From assembly GCA_963662175.1 (NCBI GenBank), contig OY759215.1, positions 46,765,213-46,829,212 on the forward strand: DNA of 64,000 bases, written 5' to 3'. Shown piece after piece: positions 53,694 through 63,769 of this stretch. Source of the DNA: Aradus depressus (Eukaryota > Arthropoda > Insecta > Hemiptera > Aradidae). The notes beneath the pieces are model-generated. The model saw only the letters and a program-made list of their open reading frames with translations. It was not told where the DNA came from and ran no database searches. A program made the position numbers and the translations under genes. The stretch's first letter is position 1. Each line of letters opens with the position of its first letter.

Positions 53694-54343
53694 CTCACAT
53701 TAGGCAATTCCGAAGCGACGCGACTGATACTCAAATATCAGCCATTTGAGTTGCCTGTGGGTATGATACCCGTAGGCAACTTTTCTCTTCACACTGAGGA
53801 TACTGTGCAGCGACTAGGATCTCTTCAGTCTCCATCTAGCCGTGGCGAGAAGCTGAGTTGTTCACCATGTCAAATGAAGATTCTTCAAGTGATGAAGATG
53901 TCGTTGTGTCTTATTATTATTATAGAAAAAGGAAAATCCGAAGATTATAGCGCCATCCTTACATCGAAAGGAATGTTAACTATTTGTTGGTGCTAAAGAG
54001 CTGGAAAAGTCGGATTCCAAGTTCGTAGCATTCTACCGAATGATGAAAGAATCATTCCTACACTTGATTGGCATTGTTTCTCCATCCATAAGACAGAGGA
54101 ACACACAAATGCGGGAATGTGTGAGTGCAGAAGAGTGTGTTCACTAGCCATTGCGAGGCGACGCAGGAGACTCAAGGGACGGGCGACCTTCCTAGCAGGT
54201 CGCTTGAGACTGGTAGGATACGGGTAGTGGCTTCGTTTGTGTCTCCCCACCACTCAACATAGGAAGTGACTTCTAAGATACCCTCAAGATACTTGAGTAT
54301 CAGTCGCGTCGCTTTGGAATTGCCTAATGTGAGGTTGGCCTAA
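53694..54343 (+). mobile_element. PIF/Harbinger transposon, internally deleted
   Basis: Long terminal inverted repeats (about 48 bp, one mismatch seen) start GGCCAACCTCACATTAGGCA at 53697 and end with its complement at 54340. TAA on both sides (53694-53696, 54341-54343) is the 3-bp target duplication of this superfamily. Inside, plus-strand coding starts at ATG 53877 (MSNEDSSSDEDVVVSYYYYR) and, after frame breaks, continues with KSDSKFVAFYRMMKESFLHL and RNTQMRECVSAEE. These match the N-terminal region of HARBI1-like transposases (FRM..ESF..L, T.MR..IS.EE). The catalytic DDE part is deleted. Confidence 0.85.
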
Positions 54344-54649
54344 GTGACCTACATATCGACGCTTAATGAGTCATTCCCGCGTCTAGACGAGCTAAGAGCT
54401 CAAATATATTCATCATTTTCTGTGTAAAAATGTTCTAAGACAAAAATGGTACTTACTTCATTTAGGGTTTCGAGACTAAAATATCTGTAGTAGTAATTAA
54501 AATGTATGAAAGGTCCCACAGTCATTATAGGAACTAAGACATGAAAATCAGTTTTTAGGTTAATCGAAATTGAAATAATTATTACTTTCCCTTGAAGAAA
54601 GTAATTTCATCATGAAAAAATAGTGTTGGATTTTTACATTTTTTTTTTT
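54344..54649. other. Unassigned sequence
   Basis: Nothing recognisable. Confidence 0.3.
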
Positions 54650-54775
54650 TTTACTTCATCAGCTGTACCAAATATAGGGGAAGTTTTCATATTTTCCAAC
54701 CCCCTGTTTCCTTAATTCCTAAAATGAAAAAACTTGTGAACTTGATAACTACAGATAGAATGAATGTAAAGATGT
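54650..54775 (+). repeat. Family B fragment, 5' end
   Basis: TACTTCATCAGCTGTACCAA, CCAACCCCCTGTTTCC and CAGATAGAATGAATG. Confidence 0.6.
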
Positions 54776-55039
54776 TGATGGTTAGCGTGGTTGGTGTAAT
54801 GGAGAGCCGAACTGTTCTTATTTAAGCCAACTCAAACAAAGGTTAATCAAGACATCAAAAGGAACATAATCAGATGGCAACACCAAAACACCTCTCACAT
54901 AGACAACATAACACAAATGACTTCATAAACTTTTTTTTTTTCAACTTTCTCTTGTCCAATTAGATCGACGAGAAAATATTTCTGTATTACTTCTTCAATT
55001 ATAAGTCCACGTTACACCAAAATTGTTATATTTCATTTT
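54776..55039. other. Unassigned sequence
   Basis: No supported gene. Confidence 0.3.
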
Positions 55040-55290
55040 ACTTCTCCAGCCAAAGTACAGGGAAAGTTATGTAACCGTTCAGAATTTCATTGTTGAGTTT
55101 TCATCCGCATTTCATGTTTATCGCACTCCTGATGCCAAAAATGAAAAAAAAAAGTGTGTTTCATCAAGCACGAATTCATTAACAAAATTCGCTATCCCTC
55201 TGTAACCAAACGACCATTTCGGGTAGAATTAATAGTTAACTTTCCCAGGGAATTTAGAATTAACCTGGTGATATATTCATTCCATCGGGA
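55040..55290 (+). repeat. Family B element interrupted by SINE-A copy 21
   Basis: CTTCTCCAGCCAAAGTACAG, GTTATGTAACCGTTCAGAAT and CATTCCATCGGGAGT. Sequence of family B type resumes after the SINE. Confidence 0.65.
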
Positions 55291-55616
55291 GTTAGTTATA
55301 ATGACTCATGCCCGGGCTTTAACTACATGTTTATATTGCCTGCTACCAGAGCGCTCTTTCGTTCCTCTGGTGGACATGAGCCCGACTCTACTGTGAGAGT
55401 CCTAAATTTTGCCTACCCAAAAAAAACCTAGGGTTGGGGTCCTTAACGAATACCGGACAGTACAGGCTCGGGACCATCGCTTAACGTCCCATCCAAAAGA
55501 TGGTTTGCTTAACTTTTCTTTTTTTCTTTTTTTTTTTTTTTTTTTTACCTTCCAGATGAAATAAACTGAGGACCTAAGAGTTTTGAACCCGCGATCTTGA
55601 GCTCAGTAAGCAGGCG
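55291..55616 (-). repeat. SINE-A copy 21
   Basis: Reverse copy with the 3' end (ATGACTCATGCCCGGGC), an internal T-rich expansion (55518-55547) and B box TTTTGAACCCGCG. The A box is replaced by GCAGGCGTGGG. Confidence 0.85.
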
Positions 55617-55624
55617 TGGGATAC

Positions 55625-56005
55625 ATAGGAAACTATGTAATGTGTTAGTAATTCGTTGTTGAGTTTTCATTTAATCTTAATTTTTTTCGACCCCCTGATA
55701 CCAAACATTAAGAAAAAAAGTAGAAGAATCACCGGCAATCTACTTCCCCAGTAGTAATACACTTTTCGCTATCTCTTTGACACCAATAGACCATTTTGGC
55801 TAAAATTGGTTAAAATTAGTTGACAGATTGACTTCTGAATCTGAAAAATATTTTTTTTTGACTTTTTGAGTTGACCTCAGAGGAGGGGTCTGAACTCACT
55901 CTACCTTGGAGCTGTCGATATTTTAATTTTATCGAGTTATCGTGTTGATAGACGGGAAAATGAATTTTTGAAATCAGAATGACCGATTACAAAATTTCCT
56001 CAAAA
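55625..56005. repeat. Two family B pieces in opposite orientation
   Basis: 55625-55710 is a forward 5' end (GAAACTATGTAATGTGTTAG). 55725-56005 is a reverse piece starting GAATCACCGGCAATCTACTT. Confidence 0.55.
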
Positions 56006-57060
56006 TTTCTTATTTCTCTGGGAAAGGGAAATGAAATTTAATATGTAGATAGGAGTATGTAATAAATAATCATAGAAATAATTAGTTCTAGATGGTATCC
56101 TCAGTGGTTTTAATAAACTAAAAGTTAAGTAAAACACCTGTTGTAGAAATTGACTATCCAACATAGCCTAATAGATGATGAGATATCAGCAAAAAAAGTT
56201 CCAAAATATGCCACAAGAAAGAAATCTGACAAAAGTTTACTGCCTTGGTTTTATCTTTCACAAAGAGTGATGGCATCCAGCGTAAAAGAGGCTGAGACAC
56301 CGCAAAAAAACACGACGTGTTTCCTACAAAACTGGGCACTAATTTCCAAACAACTTATTTAGCACACCTGGCTTTGTAACAAAATATTTATCTAACTTTT
56401 TAAGGGTCCTTTGTAAGGGGTTGAAGACCTTTTTTTTTACTGTGGGGTGTGTCAGCTTAGGTTTCCAAGTGGGTAGATCTTTGCTCTTTTTCGTCAGATA
56501 AAGGTTAAAAAAAAAAAAGAAAAAAAACAGAACGAAATATTTATACATGTATGTATAAAGAATGGCACCATCATTGGAACAGGTAGAATTCAGATGGTCT
56601 CCATCCCAGGCTCTGATGGAAAACAAAAACACACAATCAAAAAAAATAATGGAAACAATTTATGATTTGCCATTGTGGAAACAGACGAAGGTTTCTCTGT
56701 ATGTTGATTGCATATACAAAGACATAGCAAAACACCTGTCTTGCCATCCTGAATTTCCAACAAAAGCTTACTAATGTTGTGCCAACATTGTAAATGTGGT
56801 GTTTTTTGTTTTTGTTTTCATTGTTTCTGCAGTTGAGGTAGAAATGTATTGTAATGGCTGGATTCGAACCCTTAGAATAAGAACATATGTTGTGTTCTTT
56901 TGTTATATTTTACCTCACAAATGAAACAAAGAATGTAATATGAATTCAAAGGTATAAAACCACGATGATCAACTAATAAGGTTGAACGGATCTACGTGGC
57001 GGCAAAATGAGGTTCGTACCGCAGGCCGCAAACAGAATATATCATCAACAAGTGCAAACT
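56006..57060. other. Unassigned sequence with coding-like scraps
   Basis: Short frames at 56150-56362 and 56562-56774 have protein-like composition (the second ends CIYKDIAKHLSCHPEFPTKAY-like) but no recognised motif, promoter or splice sites. Possibly pieces of a dead element. Confidence 0.25.
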
Positions 57061-57064
57061 ATTA

Positions 57065-57145
57065 AAGAGGGAGGGGGGGGGGGGGGGGGGGGGAGATAGT
57101 GCAAAAGTGGTTGCTATAAGAAAGTCTTGTAATGGCCAAATAACG
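57065..57145. mobile_element. MITE family M, right half
   Basis: AAAAGTGGTTGCTATAAGAA and GTCTTGTAATGGCC after the poly(G) tract. Confidence 0.65.
57073..57093. repeat. Poly(G) tract
   Basis: 21 uninterrupted G residues preceded by GGGA. It lies inside a MITE M half and probably grew from the GA-rich segment of that family. Confidence 0.9.
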
Positions 57146-57546
57146 TATTTTATATTTTCCTTCTAGTATTCATATTATAATTATTCTATTCAATATATAT
57201 TAATGATGCCCATAATAAATATTTTTTAAGCTTTTAACCATAAAAAAAAAATAATATGTCTTTCTTACACCTACCACGTTTTTGCAGATCATCCACCTCC
57301 TAAAATGATTTCTTCCTCGTTTCAAACTGACATTACTGAACGAATTACAATGAACGTAGAATGAAATGAAGAAATCTGCTGATGTCGTAACATTCATATG
57401 ACTTTCTCATAACCTGTAATGCCAGTTTGTAATGAAGGAGAAATAAATTTGAGAGGGTGGAGAGAGGTGGGGAGTAATCCGTAAAAATGTAATGGGTATA
57501 AGTCAAGTTATGGTCATATTAGATTTTTTTCTTTCTTAAAAAGATA
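57146..57546. other. Unassigned, with a MITE M-like centre
   Basis: TAATGCCAGTTTGTAATGAA and AATTTGAGAGGGTGGAGAG near 57417-57470 resemble the centre of family M. No gene. Confidence 0.35.
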
Positions 57547-57955
57547 TTTTACTTCCTCAGCGATACAAAATAATGATTTTGAGTTTTCACTGGGGGGTTT
57601 TTCGAACCCCTGATTACAAAAATAAAAGCCAAAATTTCTGTCTGTGTATTTGTGAACACGATAACTCCCGATATAATAGATTTTCAGCCCATTCGGACAA
57701 AGGGAAGTGGCATTTAACCCAAAAACACTAATAACTGCATTGTAATGAATGTATTGATATGAAATTTCATATCTAAATTCAAAACGCCATAAGAACAACA
57801 CCTATGAGTTTCCAGGGCAATCAGCCAAAACGGAGGGGGGGATCAAAGAGGGGCTCAACTCAGAAGCTCTAATAACTGCCAAAGTAATGAATGTATCGAC
57901 ATAAAATTTTATATTTAAATTCAGAACCACATAATAAGGACGGCCATACCAAAAG
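57547..57955 (+). repeat. Family B element
   Basis: TACTTCCTCAGCGATACAAA, GTGAACACGATAACTCCCGA, then two units (ACTAATAACTGCATTGTAAT and TCTAATAACTGCCAAAGTAA). The 3' end is cut by MITE M. Confidence 0.75.
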
Positions 57956-58155
57956 GAAAATAGAAAATACGTTATGTGGCCATTAAAAGACTTTCTTTTA
58001 CCAACCACTTTTCTACTATCCCCCCCCTCCCCCCTCCTCAAATTCATTTCATACTTACACTCGCCAGCACATTACTTTCATATACCCAGTAATACCAGTA
58101 TGAAATGATTTGAGAGGTGGGTGTGGGAGGTGAGTGAACTGGTAGAGTGATCTTA
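57956..58155. mobile_element. MITE family M, near complete
   Basis: TGGCCATTAAAAGACTTTC, TACCAACCACTTTTC, CTCAAATTCATTTCATAC, then the mirrored half ATGAAATGATTTGAGAGGTG. The right end is decayed. Confidence 0.7.
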
Positions 58156-58179
58156 TCCTTTTTAATAAAAAGGTAGCCT

Positions 58180-58325
58180 TAATTTTTTTTTTTTTTTTTT
58201 TGTTTTTTTTGTTATTATACAGTCTGTACAAAATTTACAATAGCTAGAAGTGAACATGAGATAAATATGTACAATTGATGGGAGAAGCCAGTCAGTGCTG
58301 ACACTCCCTTACCATTAATAATACC
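58180..58325 (-). repeat. LINE 3'UTR-like fragment with poly(A)
   Basis: A T-rich tract (58183-58220) is followed by AGCCAGTCAGTGCTGACACTCCC. The latter recurs at the Jockey-like 3'UTR near 28091 (GTCAGCCAGCGCTGACACTCCC), so this is a minus-strand LINE tail. Confidence 0.55.
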
Positions 58326-58377
58326 ATAATTCAAAATTTGTTGCTATTCGTTATAATGTATATATTTCTTTAGTGAA

Positions 58378-58832
58378 ATCTGCCGAAGAGAAGGGAGGGG
58401 TGCTCAAAACAAAAATTCTAATAACTGCTGATGTAATACATTTATCTACACAAAATGTAATATGAGGAATCAGAAGTCATGTGAATGTTATGTCATCTGC
58501 ATATTTAAGTAAGTCAAGTATTGATTTTTAGCCCAAACGGTCAATTTGTTTTGATAGGACGGCCGGCATCTATATTATTTTTCACAAAATCGGCTGAAGG
58601 GGAAGGATATATCAGAGAAGGGGAACTCAACTGAAAATCCCTTATAAATGGATGTGATGAATGTATCCATACAAAATTTAGTATGAGGCTTCAAAAAACC
58701 CTATATAAGTCAATTATCGATTTTTAGCCCAAATGTTTGATTGATTTTAGAGGGGAAAAACCTAATTGATTAATTAGTGGGGAAGTACATTGCACGTAAT
58801 TAAACGGCAACTATTGAATTTTGATATTGAGA
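58378..58832 (+). repeat. Family B element, 3' part with two units
   Basis: TCTAATAACTGCTGATGTAA, TTTTAGCCCAAACGGTCAAT, GGGAACTCAACTGAAAATCC and AGTGGGGAAGTACATTGCAC. Confidence 0.7.
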
Positions 58833-59439
58833 CGATATTCACTTAATGATAAATAGTGGACAAATTTATAGTGAAAATTTTAATTGGCATCTTCATATGT
58901 AGAAAAAAAAAAAAGAAACCTGTGTAAAAAATAAAAGACTGGAACTAGAAGGTTAAGAAAAAAGAGGAACGGCAGACATAAAAAGTTGTGTATAATTAAG
59001 CTTTCAAGTTTGGAACAGATTTGTATCTAGGCTGCTTCGATAGAGAAGGTTGTGGAGCAGCTGAGGGGAATTCGGTTTAAAAAACGCAAAATCTGATAAG
59101 GTGTGAGGTGTGCGCAGCGCGAAGCAAGGCCGTATCTTTGGAAGAACTAACTGCCGCCAGCTGCGCAACTTGTTAATTTTCTCAGCTACTATTTTATAAT
59201 TGGGACATCAATAAATTAAATTGCTTATGAGTTATATTAGCTTAATTTTGGTTTTTTTAGAATTAATTTTTAGTCATAGCATTATCAAATTTGCTTTGTT
59301 TAATTGTAGTGGGGTTTACTAAGCACCATAAGTTCATAAAGTCCGTATTGTTTTCCAGAGATCAAGCTTCTGCAACGATAACATACATGTTAGACCAGGG
59401 GCGTATCATCGAAGAATTGCATCTATCGAGAAGAGAAAT
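58833..59439. other. Unassigned AT-rich sequence
   Basis: A GC-richer patch at 59095-59170 holds CCGCCAGCTGCGC. No gene supported. Confidence 0.3.
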
Positions 59440-59760
59440 TTTTTCGGTGAATCACCGGTTATGTACTTCACCAGAACGTTGCTCTTGAATATAAAATTTC
59501 ATGTCGTTGTTACATTCATTTCATCGGCAGTTATTGAGATTTTGAGTTGAGCCTTCCTTTGATCCGCTTCCCCTCCGGTTGATTCCGCTAAAAATATTTG
59601 TTGTCGTCCTTATAGAGTTTTTAATTTATATATGAAATTTCGTGTCGATTCTTTCATTCTATCGGAGTTATCGTGTGCGTAGAATATACACAGACGTATT
59701 ATTATTTTTTTTTCATTGTTGGAATTAAGTGGTCGGAAAAGATCCGTCGAAAACTACCCC
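59440..59760 (-). repeat. Family B element
   Basis: CGGTGAATCACCGGTTATGT, ATCGGCAGTTATTGAGATTT and GTGTCGATTCTTTCATTC in reverse orientation. Confidence 0.7.
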
Positions 59761-59824
59761 TCGAATTTCATAATCGAAATATAAAATATTTGTTTATTAA
59801 AAATTATAAAAAAAATATATGTGA

Positions 59825-59925
59825 AATAGCCAGGACTTTCTTATACCAACCAATTTTGTATATATCAACCTCCCCCCCCTTCCGCCTTCTCAAATTCATT
59901 TCAAACTGGCATTATAGTCCAGTCC
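59825..59925. mobile_element. MITE family M, left half
   Basis: GACTTTCTTATACCAACCA and TTCTCAAATTCATTTCAAAC, then ACTGGCATTA. Confidence 0.6.
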
Positions 59926-60437
59926 GTAGATACATTGTACCTTACAAAAGGTGAGGTACAAAATTTTTTTTTTTGGATTTGTATATGTTGGTACCAAGAT
60001 GGAAAAAACCGAATTTGCTAACAAAACCGACCTCGGGACAACTTTTGGCAGCCGAAAAACCACGAAATTTTACGACGTTTTCAGTTTTTTTTCTCAAAAT
60101 ATCACAGAAACGGTAGACTTTAGCGACTCTTTTATTTTAATATTTTAAAGAGGATTAAATTCTCTACAATTTGCATTCCCACAACTTGTTTGTAGAATGA
60201 ATAGTGAGCGCTCTACAGCTTCCCGAACATTGACAATTTCAATCTATTCATGTTCCCCCAACCCCCTCCTCCGCCTCCTTCCCTCTCTCTCGCCTCCGCC
60301 CCCTGACCATCACACTCACTATTCTCTCTTGACTATTGCAGTTCTAGAGATAATTATTACTGGGTATAACAAAATCACTCAGAATTATTATATATTTTTT
60401 TTTATTGGCCTTTTTTATTGGCACGATGCATATTAGC
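59926..60437. other. Unassigned sequence
   Basis: A C-rich stretch at 60250-60310 is flanked by AATAGTGAG and CTCACTATT. Also TTCCCACA (60176-60183) fits YGTGRGAA on the minus strand, but it is isolated. Confidence 0.3.
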
Positions 60438-60915
60438 TTTTTTTTTTTTTTCATTTCCGGGTGCTCCGGTAAATCACCCGCCCCGCAACTTCGTCGGGGA
60501 AGAGAATGTACAATATACATAACAATACAAATATAACTATATACAATTTATGGTATGGGGGGGTTTCTGGGGGCGACAGTCTCTGGTCCCTAACCGGACA
60601 GGCTGACACTGCCAGACCTCCTAGTGTTGCGGCTACCTGGTGGCGCCGAGAGAGCTCAAGATTAGTGGGATGGGGCTGTTTCTACATCCCGGTCACCGGG
60701 GGTAGACTTCGGGCTTGGCCCGTCAATCGCCGATGCATATAAGCCATGTTTCTATGATGGTTTCATATTTTCTTAGTTAGAATATCCATGGCCCCGGGAG
60801 AGAGTTCTATCTACGAAATAAAACTCTCTCCCAGACAGGATTCGAACTCGCCAACCATGGGAGACCATGCGACCAAAGCGCTAAGCTCTAGCCCGCACGG
60901 CCACCATGGCCAAAG
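60438..60915 (-). mobile_element. SINE-B, second tRNA-derived family
   Basis: Read on the minus strand from about 60915: a tRNA-like head with a GCGGGCTAGAGCTTAGCGCT A-box-like region and a GCGAGTTCGAATCCTG B box. A GC-rich body without a reading frame follows and ends in 14 A residues (T60438-60451). About 475 bp. Head sequence and tail type differ from SINE-A. Confidence 0.7.
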
Positions 60916-61005
60916 GGAAATGGAGATTAGTGGGCAGGCTTAACTTAATAATTTCAATAATACTTCTACCGTTGTAATGAATGTAACGATGAGATTCCGT
61001 TGAAA
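60905..61005 (+). repeat. Family B fragment
   Basis: GGGCAGGCTTAACTTAATAA and CGTTGTAATGAATGTAACGA. Confidence 0.5.
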
Positions 61006-61284
61006 ACTCCGCATGAAATTGACTGATCCATTCTATTCAATAAGAAAAAAATTAATAAATATTTAATTAATATATTTTTTTTGTTTTTTAATAATAATTT
61101 AAAATTTTATATTCTAACTTAATCATTTAAAAAAAAAGTAATATTATTCCTTCAATAATGTTTATTAAAGCCAAAGAAGGAGGTTTGGACAAACTTTCTG
61201 CCATAAATTTCTTTATTAAGTAGGTCGATATAATTACTCTTTACAATGAAACAAACAAAACCGGCGACAACACAATACTGTCAT
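61006..61284. other. Unassigned AT-rich sequence
   Basis: Nothing recognisable. Confidence 0.3.
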
Positions 61285-61375
61285 ATATCCAGGAAATCCC
61301 GAAATGAAATGGATTTGAGATGGTGATCTGTACAAAAGTGGTTGGTATAATAAAGTTCTATAATGGCCATATCAC
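61285..61375. mobile_element. MITE family M, right half
   Basis: GAAATGGATTTGAGATGG, AAAAGTGGTTGGTATAATAA and TCTATAATGGCCAT. Confidence 0.6.
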
Positions 61376-61862
61376 AATATTTTTTAATTTATCAGAGATA
61401 ACGAGAGATCTACTGTGAAATCGTGCGACTATCTTCATAACAGCTCTAAGACCTAGACTAGCCTCCGAGTTAGGTGTGAAAAGAAAGGTTGAGGTGTTGG
61501 GTAGGCCACGTGTTGCTCCGCAGGGCATGATAGCTGCAGGCCTACAATCATGTGTCTGGTGTCAGTCGGATCCCCGGCTCCAGTTCAACATGTGAATAAC
61601 TTAACTGGAGTGTTAATATGGAAATAAGAGGATCTGTTAACAGAAGATCAAGTTCTCCAGTGGCGGTTCTAAGGAGCGGCCTTTTGAAGACTAGGAATTC
61701 ATAAAATATATTTATTTTCATTAAAATGCAGGCGCGGATCCACTCCACCCCTCGTCAAGGCAATTGTATTTATATTCTAGTAGTAGTTTAGACCTTGTGA
61801 ATATTTGAAAGAAAATTTATTTTGTTGGCCTCTTTAGGTCTGCTATATTTTATTTATTTCAT
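61376..61862. other. Unassigned sequence
   Basis: No supported gene. Confidence 0.3.
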
Positions 61863-61920
61863 CATTCTGACGTTTCGGCTTCTATAAGCCATTTTCATAC
61901 ATCATTGGAACAATTTTAAT
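61863..61920 (-). other. Penelope-like hammerhead relic
   Basis: The minus strand reads GGCTT/AAGCC helix II (61890-61877), GAAA (61876-61873), then CGTC, as in Penelope-like ends. The CTGATGA box is replaced by ATGAAAA, so the core is broken. Confidence 0.4.
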
Positions 61921-61986
61921 TGTTTAGAATTACATAATATTGCTGTAAAATATGTTACTATATAATATATTATATATATAGTATAT

Positions 61987-62189
61987 ATATATTATATGTC
62001 GTAAAACATGCTCAACATAATATCAAACATTATAAGTACCTATATAATATATCAATAATTTTATGAATAACATTACTACTATTACGTTACTAGAAAGTAA
62101 CTTTTATTCATAAAAATTATTGATTATTGATATAGGTACTTATTATGTTTGATATTTTGATGAGGATGGTTTACGACATATATAATAAC
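61987..62189. repeat. 200-bp foldback with ~90-bp arms
   Basis: CATAATATCAAACATTATAA and GTACCTATAT at the left are mirrored by ATATAGGTAC and TTATTATGTTTGATATTTTG at the right. The outer ends share TATGTCGTAAA/TTTACGACATA. Abuts SINE-A copy 22. Confidence 0.8.
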
Positions 62190-62201
62190 ATCTATCAAAA
62201 G

Positions 62202-62494
62202 TGCTTGACTTTTGACCTCAAGATCACTAGTTCGAAACACGACCGAGGCCCTTTGGTTTTTTATTTGGGAGATGAAAAAATCTTGAGCACGCCGTCCTTC
62301 GGATGGGACGTTAAGCTATGGTCCCATGTACGGTATCTGGTACTACAAACCCCTACCCTACGTAACTAAAGCTGGGTAGGCAAAAATTAGGACTCCCACA
62401 GTAGAGGTACTCATGTCCAGAGCAACGAAAGAGCTCTCTGCAAGTAGGCGATATAACCTCGTATTTAAAGCCCGGGCATGAATCACAATAACTA
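62202..62494 (+). repeat. SINE-A copy 22, A box lost
   Basis: Starts around CTTGACTTTTGACCTCAAGA next to the foldback. B box TAGTTCGAAACAC, then a full body to GGGCATGAATCACAATAACT. Confidence 0.85.
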
Positions 62495-62980
62495 ACTTCT
62501 TCACTTTTAATTTTACTTATACATTTTTTTAACCAACAATACGAGTATTTATATAACCAACGATTTTTTTTCCGAGCGGGATTTTAATTAATTGTTTATG
62601 GTTTCCTATTTAATATTTAAATTAGTTATTCTTTTAAATTTCCCTCTTAAAAACTAAAGAACCAATCATTGAATCATATCGCGTTTTCCGAAGCTACAAT
62701 ATTTCTAGCACTGATTTTTGAGGAAGGATTAATATTATGAAAAATGTTATATTTTTCTTAATTTGCGTATTTTAAAAATACTGTATAATAAGTATTTTAT
62801 AATAAAAATAAATATTTAATCTACCTGAGTACAGTTCTTCTTGTTGAAATGTGCTTAACGAAAATGCACAATATGTTTTTTTTTTTTTTGCTATTTGAAT
62901 TCAAACTAAGTATTAATTGTTACTTATTGAGTTAGCTAATGAGTCATCCTTGGTCACATAACGATCGCAAAAATTCAGAC
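62495..62980. other. Unassigned AT-rich sequence
   Basis: Nothing recognisable. Confidence 0.3.
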
Positions 62981-62984
62981 TTCA

Positions 62985-63087
62985 TTTGCCGCGGCTGTAA
63001 TGAGTGCCTGAGCAGCCTAGTCGAGTCATTACAGCTTTGATCCTAGCTGTGACAATAAACGCTGCTCCCTTGCGGCAAAAAGTAGAA
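62985..63087. repeat. Nested inverted repeats
   Basis: Outer pair ATTTGCCGC and GCGGCAAA. Inner pair GGCTGTAATGA and TCATTACAGC. GC-richer than its flanks. Confidence 0.6.
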
Positions 63088-63346
63088 GTACACTCCTAAA
63101 GTAGGTTAGTTTCTGCTTTGCAGATAGCGCCAGGAGGTACAATACAAAATCGGCCAGACCCATTCAGCTTCTTATCCAGATACAGTTACCGTTTCACCGA
63201 AATTGCTGATGATGATCATCGGCATATCAACTTATTCCTTAGTGGAGTAGAGGGGGAAGGGGCAATCGCAATTTCATTAATAACAGCCCCCTTCCCTTCA
63301 CCTAGAAAACTTACACACCCACATATTTGAAATATAATGTAGTACT
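63088..63346. other. Unassigned sequence
   Basis: A 70-residue open frame at 63118-63330 is unrecognised. Confidence 0.25.
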
Positions 63347-63567
63347 AGGCACGTCGACCTTTAGACGGGACGTTAAGGGATGGTCCCGAGTCTGTACGAT
63401 GTCAGACATTAGCTAAACACCCCTATCCTAGATAACTAAACGTGGCTAGGCAAATTTTAGGACTCTCAGAGTAGTGTCAGGCCCATGTCCTTAAGAGCGA
63501 CGATTGAGCGCTGTGTTGGTGGCTATATGATCTTTTAGTTAAAGCCCGTGCCTGAGCCACAATTCAC
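63347..63567 (+). repeat. SINE-A copy 23, diverged and headless
   Basis: GACGGGACGTTAAGGGATGG to AAAGCCCGTGCCTGAG. 5'-truncated. Confidence 0.8.
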
Positions 63568-63599
63568 AACTAGTAGTGGGCTATTAGAAGAGAGAAAAA

Positions 63600-63730
63600 A
63601 AAGAAAATGTCTCTCTACATGTGTCTGTGAACATATCTCAAATCAAAACCCCATAAAGTCGACTCTTGATAATTTTTAGCCAAATTAGGGGGATCAGAGG
63701 AGGGAGCTCAACGCAATTACCCTAATAATA
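63600..63730 (+). repeat. Family B fragment
   Basis: CATGTGTCTGTGAACATATC, AAACCCCATAAAGTCGACTC and GGGGGATCAGAGGAGGGAGC. Confidence 0.65.
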
Positions 63731-63769
63731 ATAAAAAAATTATTTCCGTTAAACCAATACAGGGTAATA

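Noticed and set aside
56860..56885. tRNA-like B box (reverse of GGATTCGAACCC)
   Set aside because: No A box at the right distance and no repeat body recognised.
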